Source: Novosphingobium sp. 28-62-57
GTDB lineage: Bacteria; Pseudomonadota; Alphaproteobacteria; Sphingomonadales; Sphingomonadaceae
Length of the DNA: 64,000 nt
Reading direction: 5' to 3'
NCBI GenBank assembly: GCA_002256985.1
Contig: NCGO01000005.1
Location: 124,001 to 188,000 of the forward strand
Below the pieces are notes generated by a model. It searched no databases and was not told the origin of the DNA. It worked only from the letters and a program-made list of their open reading frames with translations. Made by a program: the position numbers and the translations under genes. Shown here one piece after another: positions 33,960 to 42,113 of the stretch (position 1 is the first letter of the stretch; each line of letters opens with the position of its first letter).

Positions 33960-35308
33960 TGTGGGATACCGCACGGATGGATGTGAAGCGCGTCGTCGAC
34001 GTGATCCGCGTCGATCCGGCGGCGTGCACTGATGGCACGCCGGTGGAAAAGGCGCCCGATCCCGATCTGGGCACCGATGTGATCCCGGCGGAACGCTATT
34101 ACTCCCAAGAGTTCATGAAGCTGGAGTGGGAGCGGGTCTGGTCCAAGGTCTGGCTGCTGGGCGGCCGGGCTGACGATATCCCCAATCCGGGCGATTACAT
34201 CTGCACCGATATCGGCAAGGAATCGGTGCTGATCGTGCGCCAGCACGATGGATCGATCCGCTGTTTTCCGAATGTCTGCCTGCACCGCGGCAATCGGCTG
34301 CGGCCGGAAGGCATTGGCAATGCCGAACAGTTCCGCTGCATGTACCACCACTGGACTTATGGGCTGGACGGCAAGATCGAGCGGCTGCCCGATCTTTGCA
34401 CGTTCCAGCAGGGTGGGCCTCCCGGCATGACCTTGCCCAGCCTGCCGTGCGTGGAATGGAACAGCTTCGTCTGGTATTCGCTGAACCCGCAGGTTGAACC
34501 GTTCGACGATTACATCGCGCCGCTGAAAGAGCATCTGGAGCCCTATCACCCCGAGCGCATGGCTTGGTCGCGCGATGTGACGGTGGAGTGGGACTGCAAC
34601 TGGAAGGCCTCGGTTGATGCCTTCAACGAAACCTACCACGTGCAGGGCATTCACCCGCAGCTGCTGTGGTATCTTGATGACGTGAACGTGCAGATCGATT
34701 GCTACGAGAAGCACAACCGCTATCTGATCCCGTTCGCCACGGTTTCCCCACGCGTGGCCATGCCGAGCCAGATCCCGCCCGCGATTGATGAAATCATGCG
34801 CAATGCGGGGATGGACCCGGCTGAATACGAAGGCCGCGTGGGCGATATCCGCCGCGATGTGCAATTGTTCAAGCGTAAGCACGGGGCCGCACAGGGCAAG
34901 GACTATTCGGCGCTGAACGACGATCAGCTGACCGATGATTACCACTACATGATCTTCCCCAACGTGGCGCTGAATGTCCACGCCGATGACATCATGATGT
35001 TCCGCCAGCGGCCGCACGCCACTGATCCGAACAAGATGCTCTACGACGTCTGGGTGTTCGAGCTGGTGCCGCAGGGCGAGGAATGGCCCGAGCGGGTCAA
35101 GCAGCGGCGCTTCAAGCATGGTGACCGCTCCATCGGCCAGGTGCTCGATCAGGATGCCTACAACCTGCCCACCGTGCAGCTGGGCATGAAGTCTGACAGC
35201 TTCCCGGGGCTGTGGATCGGCGAACAGGAACTGCGCATCCGGCACTTCCACAAGGTGCTGGACGATTACATCTATGGTCCCGGCGGCAAAGGCCCGGACG
35301 ACATCTGA
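33959..35308 (+). CDS. Rieske non-heme iron oxygenase, alpha subunit
   Basis: 449 residues. The Rieske [2Fe-2S] motif is C107-x-H109 ... C127-x2-H130 (CLHRGN, FRCMYHHW). The mononuclear iron site is D220 with H227 and H232 (FNETYHVQGIH). Such enzymes hydroxylate or dihydroxylate using electrons from a ferredoxin/reductase. The ATG at 33959 overlaps the SDR stop; an alternative ATG is 33977. No beta subunit is adjacent, so it is probably an alpha-only type. The only nearby ferredoxin is at 59113. It is followed within 12 bases by E1 alpha. Confidence 0.93.
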   Translation: MWDTARMDVKRVVDVIRVDPAACTDGTPVEKAPDPDLGTDVIPAERYYSQEFMKLEWERVWSKVWLLGGRADDIPNPGDYICTDIGKESVLIVRQHDGSIRCFPNVCLHRGNRLRPEGIGNAEQFRCMYHHWTYGLDGKIERLPDLCTFQQGGPPGMTLPSLPCVEWNSFVWYSLNPQVEPFDDYIAPLKEHLEPYHPERMAWSRDVTVEWDCNWKASVDAFNETYHVQGIHPQLLWYLDDVNVQIDCYEKHNRYLIPFATVSPRVAMPSQIPPAIDEIMRNAGMDPAEYEGRVGDIRRDVQLFKRKHGAAQGKDYSALNDDQLTDDYHYMIFPNVALNVHADDIMMFRQRPHATDPNKMLYDVWVFELVPQGEEWPERVKQRRFKHGDRSIGQVLDQDAYNLPTVQLGMKSDSFPGLWIGEQELRIRHFHKVLDDYIYGPGGKGPDDI

Positions 35309-35319
35309 GAGGAACTGCC

Positions 35320-36297
35320 ATGCTGCAACTGGGCCACGACCAGCTGCTGGGCGCCTATCGGCGCATGAGCACGATCCGCGCTTTTGAAGAGCGGCTGCAC
35401 GAAGAGATCAAGACCGGCGAGATCGGCGGCTTCACGCATCTGTACTGCGGGCAGGAAGCCGTGGCCGTGGGCATCTGCGATCAGCTGACGGTGGAGGACA
35501 AGATCGTCTCCACCCACCGCGGCCATGGCCATTGCATCGCCAAGGGCTGCGATGTGCGCGGCATGATGCTCGAAATCTATGGCCGCGCCGAAGGCCTGTG
35601 CAAGGGCCGGGCAGGTTCGATGCACATTGCCGATCTGGACGTGGGCATGCTGGGCGCGAACGGCATCGTCGGCGGTGGCGCACCGCAGGCGGTGGGCGCG
35701 GCGCTGGCCGCCAAGATGGACGGCAAGGGGCGCGTCGGCATTGCCTTTTCGGGCGATGGTGCCTGCAATCAGGGCACCACATTCGAAGCGATGAACATGG
35801 CCGTGGTGACCAAGGCTCCGGCGATTTTCGTGTTCGAAAACAACCACTATTCCGAACACACCGGCGTGGAATACGCGGTGGGCACTTCGCTCGACATCGC
35901 GAGCCGGGCCGAGGCGTTCGGCATGAAAGTGTGGCGCGCCAATGGCTGCGATTTCTTCGATACCTATGAACAGTTCCGCGACCTGCTCGAATATGTGCGC
36001 GCTGGCCATGGCCCTGCCGCCATCGAGCTGGATACCGAGCGCTTCTATGGCCACTTCGAAGGCGATCCGCAGCGCTATCGTGGCCCCGGAGAGCTGGACC
36101 GCATTCGTGATGAGCGCGATTGCCTGAAGGCTTTCCGCAAGACGGTGACCGAAGCAGGGCTGCTGGCCGAGGCCGAGATGGATGCCATCGACGCCGAGGT
36201 TCACGCGCTGATCGACGCCGTGGTGGCCGAAGCCCGCGCCGCCGCCGATCCCGATCCGGCGACTGTCGCCGACGACGTTTACGCCGAATATTACTGA
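35320..36297 (+). CDS. TPP-dependent dehydrogenase E1 alpha (acetoin dehydrogenase-type)
   Basis: 325 residues of the 2-oxo acid/acetoin dehydrogenase E1 alpha family. The thiamine diphosphate motif starts at GDG (residues 145-147, GDGACNQG) and ends with NN in VFENNHYSE. GAGAGGA precedes the ATG at 35320. It forms a heterotetramer with E1 beta, the next gene. Small size is typical of AcoA-like subunits, which cleave acetoin or diketones rather than long-chain 2-oxo acids. It follows the Rieske oxygenase in the same operon. Confidence 0.92.
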   Translation: MLQLGHDQLLGAYRRMSTIRAFEERLHEEIKTGEIGGFTHLYCGQEAVAVGICDQLTVEDKIVSTHRGHGHCIAKGCDVRGMMLEIYGRAEGLCKGRAGSMHIADLDVGMLGANGIVGGGAPQAVGAALAAKMDGKGRVGIAFSGDGACNQGTTFEAMNMAVVTKAPAIFVFENNHYSEHTGVEYAVGTSLDIASRAEAFGMKVWRANGCDFFDTYEQFRDLLEYVRAGHGPAAIELDTERFYGHFEGDPQRYRGPGELDRIRDERDCLKAFRKTVTEAGLLAEAEMDAIDAEVHALIDAVVAEARAAADPDPATVADDVYAEYY

Positions 36298-36309
36298 GGA
36301 TTTGCGATC

Positions 36310-37320
36310 ATGGCGGTGATGAACATTCGTGAAGCGATCCTGCGCACCTTGCATGCAGAGATGGAGCGCGATCCCGATATCCTCGTGCTAGGCGAAGACG
36401 TGGTCGGCGGCAACGGCACTGCAGGCGGCCCTGAAGCCATTGGCGGCATCTGGGGCACGACTTCGGGACTGTGGGAAAAGTTCGGCCCGAACCGGGTGAT
36501 CGACACGCCGATTTCGGAAAGCGCGATTATCGGTGCAGCCGCTGGCGCAGCGCTGGCGGGCAAGCGTCCGGTGGCCGAGCTGATGTTCGCCGACTTCGTC
36601 GGCGTCAGCCTTGACCAGCTGTGGAACCAGATGGCCAAGTTCCGCTACATGTTCGGCGGCAAGACCAAATGCCCCGCTGTGGTGCGCATGGTCTATGGCG
36701 CGGGGATGCAGACGGCGGCGCAGCACAGCCAATCGGTCTATGCGCTGCTCACCGCCATGCCGGGGCTGAAAGTGGTGCTGCCCACCACACCCGCCGATGC
36801 CAAGGGCCTGCTGACCGAGGCGTTGCGCGGCGACGACCCGGTGATGTTCTTTGAACACAAGGCGCTTTATGGCGTGAAGGGCGAAGTGCCCGATGGCGAT
36901 TACCGCGTGCCCTTCGGCCAGGCGCGCATGGTGCGCGAAGGCGGGGACGTAACCGTCGTGGCCTGCGGGCGCATGGTCAACTTTTCCGAAAAAGCGGCGG
37001 ACAAGCTGGCCGCCGATGGCATCGGCGTGGACCTGATCGATCTGCGCACGACCAGCCCGATGGATGAGGACGCGATCCTTGACTCGGTGGAACAGACCGG
37101 GCGTTTGGTGGTGGTGGACGAAAGCCCGCCGCGCTGCAGCCTTGCCGCCGATATCTCCGCCCTTGTCGCAACGCGCGCCTTTACCAGCCTGAAAGCTCCG
37201 CCCGAAATGGTCACCGGCCCCCACGCGCCGATCCCGTTTTCGCGCGGGCTGGAACGGGCATGGCTGCCTTCGCCTGTCACGATTGAGAGCGCGGTCCGCC
37301 GCACTCTCGCGTTCCGTTGA
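36310..37320 (+). CDS. TPP-dependent dehydrogenase E1 beta (acetoin dehydrogenase-type)
   Basis: 336 residues of the transketolase-pyrimidine/C-terminal domain family. It shows GEDVVGGNGTAGG, RVIDTPISESAIIGAA, ELMFADFVG, and a C-terminal DLIDLRTTSPMDEDAI and VVDESPPRC. It pairs with E1 alpha, 12 bases upstream, and donates the second half of the active site. Together with E2 it should perform the C-C cleavage and acyl transfer step. Confidence 0.93.
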   Translation: MAVMNIREAILRTLHAEMERDPDILVLGEDVVGGNGTAGGPEAIGGIWGTTSGLWEKFGPNRVIDTPISESAIIGAAAGAALAGKRPVAELMFADFVGVSLDQLWNQMAKFRYMFGGKTKCPAVVRMVYGAGMQTAAQHSQSVYALLTAMPGLKVVLPTTPADAKGLLTEALRGDDPVMFFEHKALYGVKGEVPDGDYRVPFGQARMVREGGDVTVVACGRMVNFSEKAADKLAADGIGVDLIDLRTTSPMDEDAILDSVEQTGRLVVVDESPPRCSLAADISALVATRAFTSLKAPPEMVTGPHAPIPFSRGLERAWLPSPVTIESAVRRTLAFR

Positions 37321-37334
37321 GCGGGGGGCAGGCT

Positions 37335-38771
37335 ATGGCCAAGCTCAAGGCGTTCACCATGCCCAAATGGGGCATCGAGATGGCCGAAGGCACGATTGCC
37401 GAGTGGATGGTGGCCGAAAACGCTGCCTTCACGCGCGGCACCGTGCTAACCCTGATCGAAACCGACAAGATCACCAACGAAGTGGAAGCCGAAGCCGACG
37501 GCCGCTTTGTGCGCATTCTGGCCAAGGCGGGTGAAACTTACCCGGTGGGTGCGCTGCTGGCAGTGCTGTCGGACGGTGGTGAGGCGAGTGCGGCAGAAAT
37601 CGACGCGCTGGTGGCGGGCTTCCGCGCCTCTGACACCAGCTTTGATCCCGATGCGGGCGAACCGGTAGCACCTGTTGCCACCACTGCACCTGCCGCATCG
37701 GAAATCGTTGTGCCTGAAGGCCTTGCGATCAGCCCGGCCGCGCTGGAGCAGGTCAAGGCTTTGGGCCTCGACTTGTCCACCGTGCAAGGCAGCGGACGCA
37801 ACGGGCGCATTTCGGCGCAGGACGTGGCGCAGGCCGCGCGCGCTCCGGCACAGCCCACGCTGGTCGGCGCGTTCCCGCTCCTGCCCGAAGGCCCGGTCAA
37901 GGCAACGCCGGTCGCGCGCCGTCTGGCCCTGTTGCACGAGATCGATCTGGCGAAGATCACCGGCACCGGCCCGCGTGGCCGTGTGCGCCGCGATGATGTG
38001 CTTGCGGCGGTCGCCAATGCTGCGCCAGTCGTGGTGCCGGAACCTGTTGCAGCCCCAGTGATCGCAGCACCAATGATCGCAGCGCCAGTGGCGGCAGCCG
38101 CAGGCGCGCCCGATGTGCAGCCGATGTCCTCGATGCGCCGCACCATTGCGCGCAGGCTCACGCAGTCCAAACAGGAAATCCCGCACTTCTACGTCCGCCG
38201 CCGCGTGCGCGCTGACCGCCTGTTGGCGCACCGCGCGGCCAGCACCGGCGACAAGCCCAGCGTCAACGACTACCTGATCCGCGCCTGTGCGCTGGCTTTG
38301 CTAGAAGTGCCAGCCGTGAACATTCAGGTGCACGGCAACGACATCCACCGCTTTGCGCAGGCCGATGTGTCGGTCGCCGTCGCCACGGATCGCGGGCTAG
38401 TGACACCCATCGTGTTCGGCGCGGATGACCTGTCCTTGGCGCAGATCGCCACCGCGATGAAGGCGCTGGCGCAGAAGGCCCGCACCGGCAAACTGCGGCC
38501 CGAAGAGATCGCAGGCGGCAGCTTTTCGCTGTCCAACCTCGGCAGCTTCGGGGTGGAGCAGTTCGATGCGATCATCAACCCGCCGCAGGGCGCGATCCTA
38601 GCCGTGGGCACCGCGCGGCCCGAACCCATCGACGATGCGGGCGCGATCCGCATCGTGCCCGTCCTCAACCTTTCGCTAAGCTGCGATCATCGCGCGATTG
38701 ATGGCGCAGATGCCGGGCGGTTCATGGCGGCGCTGGCCCGCCTGATCGAACAGCCTGAGTTGCTGGCGTGA
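37335..38771 (+). CDS. Dihydrolipoyl acyltransferase E2 with two peripheral-subunit-binding-like repeats
   Basis: 478 residues. A lipoyl domain has the target lysine K45 (ETDKITNE). Two PSBD-like segments follow (about 131-168, AISPAALEQVKALGLDL..GRNGRIS; 190-226, ATPVARRLALLHEIDL..GPRGRVRRDDV), then an Ala/Pro linker and the catalytic domain (262-478) with DHRAIDG near 451. Most E2s have one PSBD. It would receive the acyl group from E1 and transfer it to CoA. No dihydrolipoamide dehydrogenase (E3) is in the window; a chromosomal E3 must serve. GGGGGGCAGG lies before the ATG. Confidence 0.93.
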   Translation: MAKLKAFTMPKWGIEMAEGTIAEWMVAENAAFTRGTVLTLIETDKITNEVEAEADGRFVRILAKAGETYPVGALLAVLSDGGEASAAEIDALVAGFRASDTSFDPDAGEPVAPVATTAPAASEIVVPEGLAISPAALEQVKALGLDLSTVQGSGRNGRISAQDVAQAARAPAQPTLVGAFPLLPEGPVKATPVARRLALLHEIDLAKITGTGPRGRVRRDDVLAAVANAAPVVVPEPVAAPVIAAPMIAAPVAAAAGAPDVQPMSSMRRTIARRLTQSKQEIPHFYVRRRVRADRLLAHRAASTGDKPSVNDYLIRACALALLEVPAVNIQVHGNDIHRFAQADVSVAVATDRGLVTPIVFGADDLSLAQIATAMKALAQKARTGKLRPEEIAGGSFSLSNLGSFGVEQFDAIINPPQGAILAVGTARPEPIDDAGAIRIVPVLNLSLSCDHRAIDGADAGRFMAALARLIEQPELLA

Positions 38772-38797
38772 TGGGAGAAGCTGTCTCACCAATCTTC

Positions 38798-38887
38798 GTC
38801 ACCCTGAACTTGTTTCAGGGTCCATCTCTCGCCAGCAGCGGCGGGTAGATTGGCGAAATGGATCCTGAAACACGTTCAGGATGACGT
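38798..38887. repeat. 29-bp imperfect inverted repeat
   Basis: CGTCACCCTGAACTTGTTTC... (38798-38826) pairs with ...GAAACACGTTCAGGATGACG (38859-38887), with three mismatches. It lies between E2 and the acyl-CoA dehydrogenase, both on the plus strand, and may attenuate read-through. Confidence 0.8.
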
Positions 38888-38920
38888 TTGTTTTTTGCGT
38901 AGCTGAATGGATCTTAGCCG

Positions 38921-39982
38921 ATGAACTTTGCCCTGACCGAAGAACAGCGCCAGCTTCAGGAAGCCGCGCGCGAGTTTGCCCGCGCTGAACTTCCGGCGAT
39001 TGCGGCGGAATGCGAGCGGAACAACACCCCGCCCAGCCACGCGCTGATCAAGCGCTATGCCGACATGGGCTTCCTCGGCATCAACGTGTCGTCCTCGGTC
39101 GGTCCGGTCCGTGCCATCGAACACTTCGGGTCGGATGAACTGAAGCGCCGCGTGGTGCCGCGCGTCTGTGCAGGCGAGATGATCGTGGCGGTCTCGATGT
39201 CCGAACCCGATGCCGGCAGCGCACTGACTGACCTCAAAACGCGCGGCGAACCGCGCGGTGACAAGATTATCCTGAACGGCACCAAGCGCTGGTGCTCGGG
39301 CGGCGGCCATGCCGATGCCTATGTGGTCTATTGCCGCCTGTCCGATGCACCGGGAGCCAAGGGCATTGGCGCAGTGCTGGTGGAAAAGGACGCCCCCGGC
39401 CTCAGCTTTGGCCCGAACGAGGAGCTGATGGGCTTTCGTGGCGTGCCTTCGTCAGACCTCAACTTCGACGATTGCGAGATCCCGGCGGCCAACGTGATCG
39501 TGCCTGCAGGCGGATTCAAGCAGCTTATGGAAGCGTTCGATCTGGAACGCTGCGGCAATGCCACGATGGCGCTGGGCCAGGCCTCGGGCGCGCTGGAAGA
39601 TGTCAGCGCCTATGTTCAGGAACGCAAGCAGTTCGGCAAGCCCATCGTGGAATTTCAGGCGGTACAGCTGAAGCTTGCCGAAATGCACATGAAGGTTGAA
39701 GCCGCCCGGCTGCTGATCTGGCGCGCAGCCTCGCTGGCGCAGGATGGCCTGCCATCGGTGCTGCACAGCTCCACCGGCAAATGCTTTGCCAACACCATTG
39801 CGCGCGAAGTGACCGGCGATGCGATGCAGCTGATGGGCGCATATGGCTATTCCAAGGACTTCCCGATGGAGCGCCGGTTGCGCGACAGCTGGGGCTGGGG
39901 CATCGCGGGCGGAGCCATCGATATCCAGAAGACCAATATCGCAGGCGCCCTGCTGGGCCGCCGCTTTGATCAGCGGCGCTGA
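38921..39982 (+). CDS. Acyl-CoA dehydrogenase with apparent internal N-terminal deletion
   Basis: 353 residues, shorter than the usual 375-390. The N-terminal helix domain goes directly from FLGINV (residues 51-56) to SSSVGPVRAIEHFG (57-70), whereas typical members have about 35 residues here (NVPEEYGG... to ...ESSVGPVR). The rest is intact: MSEPDAGSALTDLKTR, KRWCSGGGHAD, and a C-terminal GGAIDIQKTNIAGALLG that lacks the usual YEGT glutamate. The frame is open, so either a real in-frame deletion or a mis-assembly joins the two parts. Otherwise it would desaturate an acyl-CoA. The next gene follows after 3 bases. Confidence 0.85.
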   Translation: MNFALTEEQRQLQEAAREFARAELPAIAAECERNNTPPSHALIKRYADMGFLGINVSSSVGPVRAIEHFGSDELKRRVVPRVCAGEMIVAVSMSEPDAGSALTDLKTRGEPRGDKIILNGTKRWCSGGGHADAYVVYCRLSDAPGAKGIGAVLVEKDAPGLSFGPNEELMGFRGVPSSDLNFDDCEIPAANVIVPAGGFKQLMEAFDLERCGNATMALGQASGALEDVSAYVQERKQFGKPIVEFQAVQLKLAEMHMKVEAARLLIWRAASLAQDGLPSVLHSSTGKCFANTIAREVTGDAMQLMGAYGYSKDFPMERRLRDSWGWGIAGGAIDIQKTNIAGALLGRRFDQRR

Positions 39983-39985
39983 GCG

Positions 39986-40606
39986 ATGGAGCGCCTGCTT
40001 CACGTGATGGGCAGCCCGCGCGGGGTGCGCTCACGGTCAGACATGGTGGCGCGGCGTTTGATCGAAAGGCTGGCCGTCGCCGAAACAGAGGCGCTGGACC
40101 TAGCCAGCGCCAATCTGCCAACCTTCGATGGCACGACCATCGAAGGCCGCTACGACCTTATTGAAGGCCGCGAAGTGCGCGCCGAGGTGGTGGAAGCGTG
40201 GGAAGGCATAGGCCGCACGGTCGAACACTTCCTGTCGTTTGATACCTATGTGTTCAGCGTGCCGATGTGGAACTTCGGCGTGCCGTGGCGGCTCAAGCAA
40301 TACATCGATGTGCTGACTCAGCCCGGCCTTGCCTTCACCGCCGATGCGACAGGCGTAACCGGCCTTGCCGTCGGACGGCGCGCGATTCTGGTCTGCTCAG
40401 GCGCATTGGATATCCGGCCGGGCCAACCGGGAGCGGAACTGGATTTCCAGACGGCGTTCATGAAGGCGTGGCTGGGCTTCATCGGCATTACCGATGTGCA
40501 TGAGGTTCAGGTGCGGCCTACGTATGGCGCGCCGGAAGACGTGGAGGCCGCAATGCAGCGCGCCTATGCCGATGCGGATGCGCTGGCGACTGCGCTTGCA
40601 AGCTAA
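39986..40606 (+). CDS. NAD(P)H-dependent FMN azoreductase/quinone reductase (AzoR-like)
   Basis: 206 residues of the flavodoxin-like NAD(P)H dehydrogenase (quinone)/azoreductase family. It has the phosphate-binding SPRGVRSRSDM near residue 10 and PMWNFGVPWRLKQYIDVL at 93-110. These enzymes reduce quinones and azo bonds by two-electron transfer. Last gene of the plus-strand operon, ending at the long palindrome at 40625. It may keep a quinone-like intermediate reduced. Confidence 0.9.
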   Translation: MERLLHVMGSPRGVRSRSDMVARRLIERLAVAETEALDLASANLPTFDGTTIEGRYDLIEGREVRAEVVEAWEGIGRTVEHFLSFDTYVFSVPMWNFGVPWRLKQYIDVLTQPGLAFTADATGVTGLAVGRRAILVCSGALDIRPGQPGAELDFQTAFMKAWLGFIGITDVHEVQVRPTYGAPEDVEAAMQRAYADADALATALAS

Positions 40607-40624
40607 TTCGAGATTTTCCCTATC

Positions 40625-40688
40625 CCGTTCGTGTCGAGCGAAGTCGAGACACATCGCGCGGTGTCTCGACTTCGCTCGACACGAACGG
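40625..40688. terminator. Perfect 28-bp inverted repeat, two-way terminator
   Basis: Arms 40625-40652 and 40661-40688 are exact complements (CCGTTCGTGTCGAGCGAAGT... ) with an 8-base loop. It lies between the convergent AzoR-like and MaoC genes and matches the outer arms of the 2007-2109 element. Confidence 0.85.
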
Positions 40689-40719
40689 ACTTTGGTTCTC
40701 ATCAGGATCGAGAATCGCC

Positions 40720-41217
40720 TTAGCCCCTAGCATCCCTGCTGCGCCCCTCGCGCGTGTAGACGAGGTTGATGCTTTCAAACGTCACACATTGCGTGCCATC
40801 GTCCAGCAGCACGGCATAGCGGGTGATGGCGGTGCCGCGTGGCTTGCCGCTGCGTGATGGTTCAAGGCCGATGATCTCGCTGGTGACATAGATCGTATCG
40901 CCCGCGCGCACCGCACGTTTCAGGCGCAAGTGTTCCCAGCCTACGCCGCAAACGAAATCGATGTCGCTGTTGATCGTATGATCCAGCTGCCGCCACAGCG
41001 CCAGCACATGGATGCCGCTGGCCACCACTTGCCCAAACACCGATGCGCGCGCGGCTTCGGGATCGGTGTGGAACCATTGCGGATCATAGGCACGGGCAAA
41101 CTCCACGATTTCTGCTTCGGTCACCGTGCGGGTGGCCGATTGGCGTTTCAATCCGACAGCCAGGTCTTCAAAACACAGCCAAGGTGTGCCCAAAGGCGAC
41201 AGATCGCTTTCCGTCAT
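40720..41217 (-). CDS. MaoC-like enoyl-CoA hydratase
   Basis: 165 residues of the hot-dog fold MaoC family with the hydratase-2 motif around YDPQWFHTDPEAA (catalytic Asp and His). It would hydrate an enoyl-CoA to 3-hydroxyacyl-CoA. The start overlaps the thioesterase stop (TGATG), so it is the last gene of the minus-strand operon running from the Rieske oxygenase at 44143. Confidence 0.9.
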   Translation of the reverse strand: MTESDLSPLGTPWLCFEDLAVGLKRQSATRTVTEAEIVEFARAYDPQWFHTDPEAARASVFGQVVASGIHVLALWRQLDHTINSDIDFVCGVGWEHLRLKRAVRAGDTIYVTSEIIGLEPSRSGKPRGTAITRYAVLLDDGTQCVTFESINLVYTREGRSRDARG

Positions 41218-42113
41218 CAGATCTTCCCTTCGCGTACCACATCCAGCATCCGCGCCAGCCCCTGTTGCGCCACCGTGGCCACCAGCGTGCCATCGCGCCG
41301 GAAAATCTTGCCGGCGCCCATCACCCGCGCGCCCGATGCCACCGGGCTATCGAGCGCATAGAGCAGCCAGTCATCCACGCGGAACGGATTGTGAAACCAG
41401 ATCGCATGATCGAGGCTGGAGGTTTGCAGATGATCGTCGGTCCAGGCAATGCCCAGCGGGCGCAGACCGGTCTGCATGATGTGCGTGTCGCTGGCATAGG
41501 TCAGCAGGCGCTGATGGACATATAGCGGGCCATCAACCGAAGCATTGGTACGCAGCCAAAAGTGGCGTTGCGCTGGCTGCGGCGTGGCAAGGCGGATCGG
41601 GAAATGTTCGACCGGTCGCCACTCAAACATCTGGCGGCGGCACCAGAACGGGCGGTGACGGGCAGGCACATCGTCCATGGCGCGCGCGAATATCGCGGGC
41701 AGCGCCTCCAGTCCCTCCGGCCCGGCAACAGCGGGCATCGCTTCTTGATGCACCGCTCCCTCCTCTGCCACCTGAAACGATCCCATGGCATAGGCAATCG
41801 GCATGCCATCTTGCGTTACGGCCACGCGCCGCTGGGCAAAGCTCCGACCATCGGTATCGCGCTCAACTTTCAGAACCAGAGGCCTGTCGGTCAGCCCGGC
41901 GCGCTGATAAAACAGGTGGATAGCATGGGCGTGCTTGTCGTCCGGCACGGTCAGGCGCATCGCGTCGAGCGCCTGCGCCACGATCATTCCGCCATAAAGC
42001 CGCAGCAAACCGCTGGGCAATGGCCGGGTGCGCCAGCTATCCGCCCCGGTCTGTTCAAATTCGAAAAGCGCTTTGCGTTCAAGGTCGGGATCGTCGGGGA
42101 AGGGGTTGGTCAC
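41217..42113 (-). CDS. Acyl-CoA thioesterase II (TesB-like)
   Basis: 298 residues with two hot-dog domains typical of TesB: GGMIVAQALDAMRLTV and YQRAGLTDRPLVLKVERD in the first, and the C-terminal HIMQTGLRPLGIAWTDDHLQTSSLDHAIWFH with catalytic Asp/Thr/Gln region. It hydrolyses acyl-CoA to free acid and CoA, and can release dead-end CoA esters. It overlaps both neighbours, so it is translationally coupled. Confidence 0.92.
   Translation of the reverse strand: MTNPFPDDPDLERKALFEFEQTGADSWRTRPLPSGLLRLYGGMIVAQALDAMRLTVPDDKHAHAIHLFYQRAGLTDRPLVLKVERDTDGRSFAQRRVAVTQDGMPIAYAMGSFQVAEEGAVHQEAMPAVAGPEGLEALPAIFARAMDDVPARHRPFWCRRQMFEWRPVEHFPIRLATPQPAQRHFWLRTNASVDGPLYVHQRLLTYASDTHIMQTGLRPLGIAWTDDHLQTSSLDHAIWFHNPFRVDDWLLYALDSPVASGARVMGAGKIFRRDGTLVATVAQQGLARMLDVVREGKI

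Noticed and set aside
33803..35251. Antisense open frame over the Rieske oxygenase
   Set aside because: The protein has no domain and the sense frame contains all cluster and iron ligands.
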